The notes below the pieces were generated by a model. The model made no database searches and was not told the DNA's origin. It saw only the letters and a program-made list of their open reading frames with translations. The translations under genes and the position numbers were made by a program. DNA of 13,091 nt from the NCBI GenBank assembly GCA_964545475.1, contig CAZJGG010000075.1:1-13091 (forward strand). Reading direction: 5' to 3'. This document shows positions 7,013-13,091 of this stretch, one piece after another; within the stretch, counting starts at the first letter, position 1, and the number at the start of each line of letters is the position of its first letter. The stretch is from CAZJGG01 sp964545475. GTDB lineage: Bacteria; Bacillota; Clostridia; Lachnospirales; JAISER01.

Positions 7013-8110
7013 TTATTTAAAGAATATCTTTGCTATATCATTATAAGCAATAAAAACACCAAGTGCCATAAGAGCCACAAGCCCGACGAAATGTATAAGC
7101 CCCTCTTTTTCTGGAGGAACGGGCTTTTTTCTTATGCCTTCAACTAATAAAAACACAAATCTGCCGCCGTCTAAAGCCGGAAGGGGGAGTAAATTAAATA
7201 TGCCGATACTTGCAGAAATAATAGCCATAAGCCTAAGAATAGTAACTGCTGTTAACCATCTGCTTATAGTTACACCTGTTGTATAAACATTTCCTATTAT
7301 AGATACAATTCCGATAGGTCCAGCCATGTCGTTTAAGGAAACATTTCTTTTAAATAATTCAGAAATTCCAAAAAACGACATTTTAATCCAATAAATTAGT
7401 TGCCAAAAAGCGTTTGAAATGCTTCCTGAAATATTAACTTTTTCTAATCCTTCGCCTTTAATAAAAACTCCGGCATACTGTTGGGGTGTTACGCCTAAAA
7501 TATATGCTTCGCCGGATTTTTTAGGAACAATTGATATTACAATTTTTTCTTTTCCTCGTAAAATAGTAACATCAGCGCTGTTACCGCTTGTTCTTTCAAT
7601 GTTAAGCTGTAATTCTTCAAAAGTTCTTACAGAGCTTCCGTTTATTTTAACTATTTTATCATTAGGCATAATTCCAGCGGCTTGCGCTGGAGAATCAGCA
7701 ATCACCGTTTTTACAGTTGTTGTGGAATAACCAGAACCCAACACGATAACTAAAAAAATTAAAAGCGCAAGTAGCAAATTCATTACAGCTCCGGCTAGTA
7801 TTACAGTTATTCTGCGCCAAACTGGTTTTGAGTAAAAGGCTCGTTCATCTTTTTTAAGGTTTTCAGCTTCGTCACCTTCATCCCCAAGCATTTTGCAAAA
7901 GCCTCCCATGGGGAAAGCCCTTATTGTAAAAAGAGTGTCCCCCTTTTTAATTCCAAAAAGCTTAGGACCCATACCAATGGCAAATTCTTCAACTAATATA
8001 CCGTTTCTTCTGGCGGCAACAAAGTGTCCCCATTCATGTACAACAATTAAAACGCCGAAAATTAAAATTCCAATAATTATCGGTATTGCACCCGTAATAA
8101 AATTAATCAA
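7013..8110 (-). CDS. rseP: RIP metalloprotease RseP (site-2 protease family)
   Basis: A 365-residue intramembrane zinc protease that cleaves transmembrane anti-sigma factors and signal-peptide remnants. HEWGH at residues 25-29 lies in the first membrane segment and provides two zinc ligands and the catalytic Glu; NLLPLPALDGG (306-316) supplies the third ligand, D314, in a later segment. A single PDZ domain spans about 128-205 (ADSPAQAAGIMPNDKIVKIN), as is usual in Gram-positive members, against two in E. coli. Four membrane segments fit the family. The start is TTG at 8110-8108, overlapping the TGA of dxr as TTGA, with AAGGAAG about 8 nt upstream inside dxr, so translation is coupled. It is the last gene of the pyrH-rseP cluster; the ispG gene often found next is not here. 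Confidence 0.93.
   Translation of the reverse strand: MINFITGAIPIIIGILIFGVLIVVHEWGHFVAARRNGILVEEFAIGMGPKLFGIKKGDTLFTIRAFPMGGFCKMLGDEGDEAENLKKDERAFYSKPVWRRITVILAGAVMNLLLALLIFLVIVLGSGYSTTTVKTVIADSPAQAAGIMPNDKIVKINGSSVRTFEELQLNIERTSGNSADVTILRGKEKIVISIVPKKSGEAYILGVTPQQYAGVFIKGEGLEKVNISGSISNAFWQLIYWIKMSFFGISELFKRNVSLNDMAGPIGIVSIIGNVYTTGVTISRWLTAVTILRLMAIISASIGIFNLLPLPALDGGRFVFLLVEGIRKKPVPPEKEGLIHFVGLVALMALGVFIAYNDIAKIFFK
7097..7130 (+). terminator. Possible rightward terminator inside the rseP 3' coding region
   Basis: On the plus strand, AAGCCC (7097-7102) pairs with GGGCTT (7121-7126), with CTC/GAG as an inner stem and a 4-nt bulge, followed by a T-run ending at 7130. It is about 110 bp past the DUF4364 stop and could end that transcript inside the convergent rseP gene. 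The bases also encode the conserved C-terminal part of RseP, so the hairpin may be incidental. Confidence 0.3.
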
Positions 8111-9261
8111 AACACCACTTCCTTATTCAAAACATATTCCCTTGCCCAATTATCAGCATTTATAATGCTTTCAACCGTGCATACGGTATCAACTTCATTA
8201 TATGCGTTCATCGCTTTATCTATTAATTCAGCTATTTGGGTAAAGCCTATCTTTCCATCTAAAAACATGGAAACAGCAGATTCATTTGCGCCGTTTAAAA
8301 CCGCAGGCATATGCCCACCTATTTCCAATGCCCTGTATGCATGTGACAGGCAAGGAAAACTTTCAAAATCAGGAGCCTCAAATGTTAAGCTGTTTTTTTC
8401 CAGGAAATTAATTCTATTGAAGCTGTTATCCCTTCTTTCAGGATATGTCAGCGCATACTGTATTGGAATTTTCATGTCCGGTTCGCCTAATTGGGCTAAT
8501 ACCGCATTGTCTTTAAATTCTACCATTGAGTGAATAATGCTTTGAGGGTGTACTAAGACTTTAATGTTCTCGGGTTTTACGTCAAAAAGCCATTTTGCTT
8601 CAATAACTTCAAGACCTTTGTTCATCATCGTTGCTGAGTCTATTGTAATTTTTTTCCCCATGCTCCAATTAGGGTGGTTAAGCGCCTCCTTTACAGTAAC
8701 ATTTTTAAGCATTTCTTTTGAGTAACCTCTAAATGGACCGCCGGATGCCGTTAAATAAATTGTTTTTATTTCATTTTCCGGGTTACTGCTTAAGCATTGG
8801 AATATAGCCGAATGCTCGCTGTCTACAGGATATATGTTAACACCCTGCTTTTTGGCAAGCTCCATAACATAAGCTCCGCCGCAAACCAGAGTTTCTTTAT
8901 TTGCAAGGGCAATGTCTTTTCCAGCTTTAATCGCTTCAATTGTGGGAAGCAACCCCTTGCTCCCCACAAGCGCACTTAAAACTATGCCGGCCTCTTCTTC
9001 TCTGGCAACGGATGCTACCCCATCCATGCCGGATAAGACCTTAACGTCTAAGCCTTTACAATTATACGTAAGTTCTTCTGCTTTTTCTTCATTAAAAAGT
9101 GCAACAATATTAGGTTTATATTTAACAATTTGTTTGTAAATTTCACTAACGTTTTCATTAGCGCAAAGAGCCGTTACCTTAAAGTTACCCAAATTATCTA
9201 TAACTTCTAGCGTTTGCTTTCCTATAGAGCCGGTAGAGCCTAAAATACTGATCTTTTTCAT
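8107..9261 (-). CDS. dxr: 1-deoxy-D-xylulose 5-phosphate reductoisomerase
   Basis: A 384-residue cytoplasmic NADPH- and metal-dependent enzyme converting DXP to 2-C-methyl-D-erythritol 4-phosphate, the first committed MEP-pathway step. The dinucleotide loop GSTGSIG is at residues 8-14 and the NKET motif at 121-124. Metal ligands D147 and E149 are in VDSEH, and E218 in NKGLEVIEA is the third. Substrate-loop motifs TASGGPFRG (171-179), HPNWSMG (196-202) and HPQSIIHS are intact and the length is standard. ATG follows GAGGTGAGGT, which spans the last codons and TGA stop of cdsA, 3 nt away. The product feeds undecaprenyl diphosphate synthesis through uppS in the same cluster. The 3' end overlaps rseP by 3 bp. 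Confidence 0.97.
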   Translation of the reverse strand: MKKISILGSTGSIGKQTLEVIDNLGNFKVTALCANENVSEIYKQIVKYKPNIVALFNEEKAEELTYNCKGLDVKVLSGMDGVASVAREEEAGIVLSALVGSKGLLPTIEAIKAGKDIALANKETLVCGGAYVMELAKKQGVNIYPVDSEHSAIFQCLSSNPENEIKTIYLTASGGPFRGYSKEMLKNVTVKEALNHPNWSMGKKITIDSATMMNKGLEVIEAKWLFDVKPENIKVLVHPQSIIHSMVEFKDNAVLAQLGEPDMKIPIQYALTYPERRDNSFNRINFLEKNSLTFEAPDFESFPCLSHAYRALEIGGHMPAVLNGANESAVSMFLDGKIGFTQIAELIDKAMNAYNEVDTVCTVESIINADNWAREYVLNKEVVF

Positions 9262-9264
9262 ACC

Positions 9265-10077
9265 TCACCTCATAGCATCAAGGATTATATACATTACAAA
9301 ATAAACACCCGGAGCAGTAAAAAGCAAGCTGTCAAAACGGTCTAAAATTCCACCGTGCCCGGGAATTAAATTGCCGAAGTCTTTTATGTTTGTATATCTT
9401 TTAATAGCTGATGCGGCTAAATCGCCGAATTGTGAAAATATTGAGCAAACAAAGCAGACAATAGCAAAATATAAAATAATATCAATGTCTACATCCGGAT
9501 TAAACAGTTTTATTGCAACGGCATAAATAAAACCAATTAGCGTTGCCCCGGCAACTCCACCAGCTGCTCCTTCAACTGTTTTTTTAGGGCTTAATGATTC
9601 ATAAAGCTTGTGTTTGCCATATTTTCTTCCTATTAAATAAGCAAATGTGTCGCTGCCCCAAGCGCTTATAAAAATTAGCCAAACAAAAAAATTGCCGTAA
9701 CTATGGCTTCTTACCAAATAAATAAACGAAATTAAAAATGCAACGTAAAAAAACCCGAAAAGTGTAACAAGCACATCACGAAGTCTTAGCTTTTCATATA
9801 AAATAACCATACAAATCAGCAGCGTAACTATAAAAGCCGCAAACAGAACCGTTGCAATAAAACCGCTGAAATACGGCAAAATAAGCGCATATAGAGCGGT
9901 AAAAAAATATCCCACATAGTGAATATAGAGGTTTTTTTGTGAAATTGCATTGTAAAGCTCATACATGCCAACAAACGCAAGCGCAAATATGGCGCATTGC
10001 AAGACAATTCCACCAACATAAACTACAAAAATCAATATCGGTAAGCCTACTACACTGGAAACTACCCTTTTAATCAT
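9265..10077 (-). CDS. cdsA: Phosphatidate cytidylyltransferase (CDP-diglyceride synthase)
   Basis: A 270-residue integral membrane enzyme making CDP-diacylglycerol from CTP and phosphatidate, the branch point to phosphatidylglycerol and phosphatidylethanolamine. About seven to eight hydrophobic segments are visible. The family signature lies at residues 223-249: SAIKRYTNIKD followed by NLIPGHGGILDRFD. The upstream conserved motif WGSDTFAYLIGRKYGKH and SPKKTVEGAAGG are also intact. ATG at 10077 follows AAGGA by about 11 nt, a weak site. The gene begins 21 nt after uppS and ends 3 nt before dxr, within the same transcript. Confidence 0.95.
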   Translation of the reverse strand: MIKRVVSSVVGLPILIFVVYVGGIVLQCAIFALAFVGMYELYNAISQKNLYIHYVGYFFTALYALILPYFSGFIATVLFAAFIVTLLICMVILYEKLRLRDVLVTLFGFFYVAFLISFIYLVRSHSYGNFFVWLIFISAWGSDTFAYLIGRKYGKHKLYESLSPKKTVEGAAGGVAGATLIGFIYAVAIKLFNPDVDIDIILYFAIVCFVCSIFSQFGDLAASAIKRYTNIKDFGNLIPGHGGILDRFDSLLFTAPGVYFVMYIILDAMR

Positions 10078-10098
10078 ATATAAACACTGTCCTTACCA

Positions 10099-10812
10099 TT
10101 ATCTTGCGCCAAAACGGCGATTTCTTTCATTATATACTGCAATTGCCTTACGCAAATCTTCCGGTTTAAAATCCGGCCATAACGTATCGCAAAAATAAAA
10201 TTCGCTGTAACTTAACTGCCAAAGCAGAAAATTGCTTAATCTTAATTCTCCGCTTGTGCGTATAAGCAAATCCGGCTCGGGTATATTATTTGTGTCAAGA
10301 TAATTTGCAAATAAATCATCAGTAATAGAATTTACTGAAATGCTTCCGTTTAAACAATCTTCCGATATTTTTTTTACTGCACGCAAAATTTCATCCCGTC
10401 CGCCGTAATCAAGGGCAATTACCATGCAAAGACCGGTTTTATCTTTAGAAATATTTTCCAGTCGGCTTATCCTTTCAATTAAATCCGGGGCGAGCCTATC
10501 TTTTCTGCCAATAACTTTAAAGCGCATATTGTTTTTTTTCGTGTCTCTAATATATTGGTCAATGTAATTTCTCAATAAATCCATAAGACCGTAAACTTCG
10601 GAATCGCTTCTTGCCCAGTTTTCTGTTGAAAAAGCATAAACCGTCAAATATTTTACGCCTAAGGCTTCTGCTTCGTTTGCAACTTTTTTTAGTGCTTGCG
10701 CCCCGGCATCATGCCCCAGTGTTTTTGCAAGCAGCCTTTTTTTCGCCCATCTGCCGTTACCGTCCATAATAATTGCTATATGAACAGGGACGTTATCAAA
10801 TTTTTCAGACAT
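10099..10812 (-). CDS. uppS: Undecaprenyl diphosphate synthase (cis-prenyltransferase)
   Basis: A 237-residue soluble enzyme that adds eight isopentenyl units to farnesyl diphosphate, giving the C55 lipid carrier for peptidoglycan. IMDGNGRWA at residues 15-23 contains the catalytic Asp D17 and the phosphate-binding loop; GHDAG and FSTENW are conserved. Near the C-terminus, LLIRTSGELRLSNFLLWQ (182-199) carries the IPP-binding Arg pair R185 and R191 and S193, followed by the conserved Glu E204 in SYSEFYF. Length is normal. AGGAGG sits 5 nt before ATG. A good promoter 22-50 nt upstream suggests it begins its own transcription unit with cdsA, dxr and rseP. Confidence 0.96.
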   Translation of the reverse strand: MSEKFDNVPVHIAIIMDGNGRWAKKRLLAKTLGHDAGAQALKKVANEAEALGVKYLTVYAFSTENWARSDSEVYGLMDLLRNYIDQYIRDTKKNNMRFKVIGRKDRLAPDLIERISRLENISKDKTGLCMVIALDYGGRDEILRAVKKISEDCLNGSISVNSITDDLFANYLDTNNIPEPDLLIRTSGELRLSNFLLWQLSYSEFYFCDTLWPDFKPEDLRKAIAVYNERNRRFGAR

Positions 10813-10833
10813 TTAAGCCTCCTGTGGCTCAAT

Positions 10834-10862
10834 AATATAAACTTTTGCTTATTGCTTGTCAG
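10834..10862 (-). promoter_or_regulatory. Internal promoter for uppS-cdsA-dxr-rseP
   Basis: Read on minus, CTGACA (10862-10857) and TATATT (10839-10834) are spaced 17 bp apart, one mismatch from consensus in each box. Transcription would start near 10827, leaving a leader of about 15 nt that still contains AGGAGG. The -35 box overlaps the last two bases of the hairpin between frr and uppS. Confidence 0.6.
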
Positions 10863-10903
10863 CGGCTCCTATCGTACATAACGCAAGTACGCTAGGAGCC
10901 GCT
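10861..10903 (+). terminator. GC-rich hairpin between frr and uppS, terminator-like only on the plus strand
   Basis: AGCGGCTCCTA (10861-10871) pairs with TAGGAGCCGCT (10893-10903). After one mismatch, CGTAC (10873-10877) pairs with GTACG (10887-10891), giving a 17-position stem and a 9-nt loop. A run of five T begins within the arm end at 10903 on the plus strand. On the minus strand, the direction of both flanking genes, no T-run follows. The polarity is thus opposite to the operon. It may block antisense transcription, shape the frr mRNA end, act as an operator beside the uppS promoter, or be an intergenic repeat. Confidence 0.6.
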
Positions 10904-10921
10904 TTTTGTAGTGCACAATCT

Positions 10922-11476
10922 TTAAATAGACATAATTTCCTTTGTCTTTTCATCAACTGCTTTATCAATTTCTGCTACGTATTTATCAGTTAATTTTTGT
11001 AAAACATCTTCTCTGTGTTTAAGCTCGTCTTCTGTAATTTCGCTTTTCTTCTCAAGCTTTTTAAATTCGTCAATGCCTTCACGTCTAACATTTCTTATGG
11101 CAACTTTGTAATCCTCGCCTTTTTTCTTAACGTCTTTAGACAAAGCTTTTCTGCGCTCCTCTGTAAGCTCAGGAAACATAAGCCTAATGCAATTTCCGTC
11201 GTTAGAAGGGTTTATGCCAAGTTCAGAAGCAGCAATTGCTTTTTCAACTTCTCTTAAAAGAGATTTATCCCATGGCTGAATTTGAATTATTCTTGGTTCT
11301 GGCACAGTAATATTGCCTACTTGTTGTAAAGGTGTTGGTGCTCCGTAATAATCTACGGTAATTTTATCAAGCACATGTGGATTTGCCCTCCCTGCCCGGA
11401 TAGTCGCCAAATCTGAATTTAACATATCCAGCGTTTTGTGCATTTTGTGATCGTATACCTCTTTATAATTTTCCAT
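10922..11476 (-). CDS. frr: Ribosome recycling factor
   Basis: A 184-residue cytoplasmic factor that, with EF-G, splits post-termination ribosomes. Length matches the 185-residue norm. The three-helix-bundle domain (residues about 1-30 and 105-184) and the small beta domain (about 31-104) are intact. Diagnostic motifs are TIRAGRANPHVLD, YYGAPTPLQQVGNI, PEPRIIQIQPWDK, GINPSNDGNCIRL and PELTEERRKAL. ATG follows AAGGAGG by 6 nt. It begins 14 nt after pyrH, with which it is probably cotranscribed, and is followed by a GC-rich hairpin before uppS. Confidence 0.97.
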   Translation of the reverse strand: MENYKEVYDHKMHKTLDMLNSDLATIRAGRANPHVLDKITVDYYGAPTPLQQVGNITVPEPRIIQIQPWDKSLLREVEKAIAASELGINPSNDGNCIRLMFPELTEERRKALSKDVKKKGEDYKVAIRNVRREGIDEFKKLEKKSEITEDELKHREDVLQKLTDKYVAEIDKAVDEKTKEIMSI

Positions 11477-11490
11477 AAATATCCTCCTTA

Positions 11491-12237
11491 TTAATAAAAT
11501 ATATCTTCTATATTATTTGAAATTTTAGTACCGCCTATTAAATATAGGCTTTCCTCTGTTTTACAAGCTTCAACAATGCCGCCTTTTGTTGCAAGAGAAA
11601 ATACGCAAGAATCAATGTTTTCGTCTGAAATTAAAGCAATTGCGCTTATATCTGCAACGCTTAACTGCTTTGACATAATTGTTTTATAACATACGCTTTT
11701 ATATTTTTTTGCAGTACTATCCTTTTTTGGGTCGCTTTCGTAAACCGCTTCAACATGTTTTGCAAAAAGCACCATATCGGCGTTTAGCTCACAAGCACGT
11801 ATTGCCACAATTGAATCTGTGGAAAAAAACGGATGCCCCGTTCCCCCGGCAAATATTGGCACTATGCCATTTTGCATATATTCTATGGCTTTATATTTAT
11901 TAAACCTTTTCGTAAATCCCCCGGCTTCAAACGGCGTCATTACGGAGCATTTTTGCTCCTCTCCACCGGAAGCAATTCTAAAAGCCTCAGACAAATAAAT
12001 TGCATTCATAATAGTGGCAACCATGCCTATTTGGTGGGCTTTAACCTTATCCATTTCTTTTGGAGCGCTTCTTCCTCCCCGCCAAAAATTGCCTCCGCCA
12101 ACAACAATTGCAACTTCCACTCCAAGCTCAAGCAATTGGTTAACCTCACCAACAATTCTGTTAATTGTTATATTATCAAAGCTTTCTCCGCTGTCGCCGG
12201 AAAGCCCTTCGCCGCTTAATTTAAGTATAACCCGCAA
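11491..12237 (-). CDS. pyrH: UMP kinase (divergent)
   Basis: A 248-residue amino-acid-kinase-fold protein phosphorylating UMP to UDP in pyrimidine nucleotide synthesis. KLSGEGLSG near the N-terminus, VVGGGNFWRGG (45-55) and AGGTGHPFFSTD (130-141) are the phosphate and nucleotide loops, and KHVEAVYESDPKKD matches the usual KVDGVYDADP-type segment, shortened and with Asp-Gly changed. The C-terminal part departs from typical family members and extends past the usual GTxI end. The start is TTG at 12237-12235; the codon before is TAA, so no longer form exists, and AAAGG lies about 10 nt upstream. An extended -10 promoter lies just upstream. Gene order with frr supports the assignment. The missing N-terminal Lys/Arg-rich residues fit the late start. 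Confidence 0.9.
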   Translation of the reverse strand: MRVILKLSGEGLSGDSGESFDNITINRIVGEVNQLLELGVEVAIVVGGGNFWRGGRSAPKEMDKVKAHQIGMVATIMNAIYLSEAFRIASGGEEQKCSVMTPFEAGGFTKRFNKYKAIEYMQNGIVPIFAGGTGHPFFSTDSIVAIRACELNADMVLFAKHVEAVYESDPKKDSTAKKYKSVCYKTIMSKQLSVADISAIALISDENIDSCVFSLATKGGIVEACKTEESLYLIGGTKISNNIEDIFY

Positions 12238-12264
12238 TTAAACACGCCCTTTCCTTTTTCTGTT

Positions 12265-12293
12265 AATATATCACATTAATTTTGCGAAATCAA
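12265..12293 (-). promoter_or_regulatory. Promoter of the pyrH-frr unit
   Basis: Read on minus, TTGATT (12293-12288) and TATATT (12270-12265) are spaced 17 bp, with TG one base before the -10 hexamer, an extended -10. Transcription would begin near 12258, about 21 nt before the TTG start codon. Small flanking arms TTGCG/CGCAA (12282-12286 and 12295-12299) surround the -35 region. It implies that pyrH is the first gene of its unit here. Confidence 0.65.
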
Positions 12294-12490
12294 GCGCAAG
12301 AGATAGATTTGTACATCTGTTTCATAAGGCAACAAATATCACATAAATGCAGATGTGGATTCCATATACACCTAGATGTCTTGACAAAATTATCTGAAAA
12401 CCAATGTGTTTTCGTCTATGTATTGCCAAACCTCTTGATAACCTTTCTCATTTCTAATAATTCGGTCATAAAATGATTTTTGCCATATTA

Positions 12491-12653
12491 GACCTCTTCC
12501 GAAACTCCATGCCGCCGTCTTTGCGGCGAATTTTCCGTTTTGACTACGTCAGAGGGAAACGTACATACGGTGCTTAGTATGCCCGCTTCCCTCTTCCTTG
12601 CAAAACGAAAAATTTCCTCGCAAATACGACGACAGCGAGTTTCGGAGGAGGTC
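12491..12653. mobile_element. 163-bp foldback MITE inserted in the transposase gene, TA duplication
   Basis: The left end GACCTCTTCCGAAACTC matches the reverse complement of the right end, GACCTCCTCCGAAACTC, with one mismatch in 17. Beyond that, the two halves remain complementary with interruptions almost to the centre near 12570, so the element is one long imperfect hairpin. TA at 12489-12490 and 12654-12655 is the target duplication, as for IS630/Tc1-mariner-type elements. No protein is encoded. Element plus one TA is 165 bp, and its removal joins the transposase frame exactly. Confidence 0.8.
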
Positions 12654-12712
12654 TATTGAAAATCCGATTTGTTTAGAAACCCATCGTTTCATTTGCCCGA
12701 CTATCGTTGACA

Positions 12713-12740
12713 ACGTAGGGGCGGATACTATCATTCCGCT
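12713..12740. repeat. Inverted, degenerate copy of the REP-like unit within the transposase gene
   Basis: ACGTAGGGGCGGATAC (12713-12728) is the exact reverse complement of 16 bases in two of the three tandem units (12895-12910 and 12961-12976). The following bases give a decayed hairpin, GCGGA/TCCGC. It is translated in the transposase frame as part of SGMIVSAPTLSTIVG. Confidence 0.65.
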
Positions 12741-12887
12741 CTCATCAGGTAATATAAAAATAATTAAATGGATATGATCTGGCATTATACAATATTTATT
12801 AACCACAACATTGTCATAGTGTGATGATATTGCGTTTATTGATGTATCAACAATTTTTCCGTATTCCGATAATCCTGGGAGGGTTGG

Positions 12888-13086
12888 GCGGATGGTATCC
12901 GCCCCTACGTTGGTATTTGCCTCTTCATTTTCCCATGGTTGTTTTGGGTTTTGGCGGATGGTATCCGCCCCTACGTAGGTGTTTGTCCCTTCATTTTCCC
13001 ATGGTTGTTTTGGGTTTTGGCGGATGGTATCCGCCACTACGTAGGTGTTAGATCCCATATTTTCCCACAACATAATCTGTCGCTGT
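12888..13086. repeat. Three 66-bp tandem units, each with a REP-like palindrome
   Basis: Units begin at 12889, 12955 and 13021. The first two are nearly identical; the third diverges after about 30 bp. Each contains GGCGGATGGTATCCGCC (starting at 12888, 12954 and 13020), a perfect 7-bp-arm palindrome with a 3-nt loop, followed by CCTACGT or a one-base variant. Because 66 is a multiple of three, the array is read through in the transposase frame as a repeated 22-residue peptide including NTYVGADTIRQNPKQP. This resembles REP palindromes linked to RAYT genes. It is not a CRISPR array because there are no variable spacers. Confidence 0.8.
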
Positions 13087-13091
13087 GCAAC

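Larger units (their letters stand above)
12390..13091 (-). pseudogene. Y1 (HUH) REP-associated tyrosine transposase, interrupted and partial
   Basis: A broken gene of the transposase IS200-like/RAYT family, running off the right edge; the frame is open from base 13091, so the ATG at 13073 is probably internal. The core LSEYGKIVDTSINAISSHY and the metal-binding HUH motif in NKYCIMPDHIHLIIF are intact. The frame then reads SKQIGFSI, enters a 163-bp MITE and stops at 12549. Beyond the MITE, the same frame resumes as WQKSFYDRIIRN, containing the likely catalytic Tyr, and EVWQYIDEN. It ends at TAA 12390-12392, where a small shift seems to have replaced the usual NPxxW ending (a neighbouring frame reads HWFSDNF). 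The N-terminal side carries three 22-residue repeats. The protein should be inactive, since the Tyr is cut off from the HUH motif. Confidence 0.8.

Noticed and set aside
10861..10903. Intrinsic terminator of the pyrH-frr transcript
   Set aside because: No T-run follows the stem in the minus direction; the T-run is on the opposite strand.
11833..12219. 128-residue plus-strand open frame opposite pyrH
   Set aside because: It is antisense to a well-conserved kinase gene, has no plausible ribosome site and shows no recognisable domain. Other plus-strand frames opposite dxr, rseP and the RND gene were dismissed for the same reason.
12549..13073. A complete 174-residue protein starting at 13073
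   Set aside because: The frame is open to the window edge and the last 40 or so residues are MITE sequence, so this is a fragment of a broken transposase, not an intact gene.
12888..13086. Regularly spaced palindromic repeats resembling a CRISPR array
   Set aside because: The DNA between palindromes is itself repeated, so the period is a 66-bp tandem duplication without unique spacers, and no cas gene is present.

Overview
This looks like about 13 kb of a low-GC Gram-positive anaerobe, most likely class Clostridia. The reasons are the AT-rich intergenic DNA, strong AGGAGG-type ribosome sites, frequent TTG and GTG starts, a DUF4364 protein, and an RND pump whose membrane-fusion partner is a lipoprotein. 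No ribosomal RNA or other taxonomic marker is present, so a genus cannot be named.

Layout, left to right. Positions 1-226 hold no assigned gene, only a possible tail of a reading frame entering from the left and a perfect 24-bp inverted repeat. A dihydropyrimidinase/hydantoinase-type amidohydrolase (227-1579, minus) follows. The 197-bp gap after it contains three perfect DnaA-box consensus sequences beside a very AT-rich stretch, and a hairpin with a T-run that would also serve as terminator for the next gene. Then comes a two-gene minus-strand efflux operon: lipoprotein membrane-fusion subunit (4875-6251) and RND permease (1777-4872). It is divergent from a TTG-started DUF4364 gene (6395-6988, plus), which has a clear sigma-A promoter and an overlapping dyad.

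Positions 7013-12237 carry the conserved minus-strand cluster pyrH-frr-uppS-cdsA-dxr-rseP. It links UMP phosphorylation and ribosome recycling to undecaprenyl diphosphate synthesis, CDP-diacylglycerol synthesis, the first committed MEP-pathway step and intramembrane proteolysis. A hairpin and a second promoter lie between frr and uppS, so the cluster probably has at least two transcription units. The usual upstream neighbours rpsB-tsf are absent from the window.

Positions 12390-13091 are a decayed mobile-element region. A Y1 (HUH) transposase of the REP-associated type runs off the right edge. It is split by a 163-bp foldback MITE flanked by TA duplications, and removing the MITE plus one TA restores the reading frame exactly. 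Upstream in the same frame, a 66-bp unit containing a perfect REP-like palindrome is repeated three times, with an inverted partial copy further into the gene. This nest of repeats and the DnaA-box cluster are the most unusual content. I found no evidence for a new defence or biosynthetic system.
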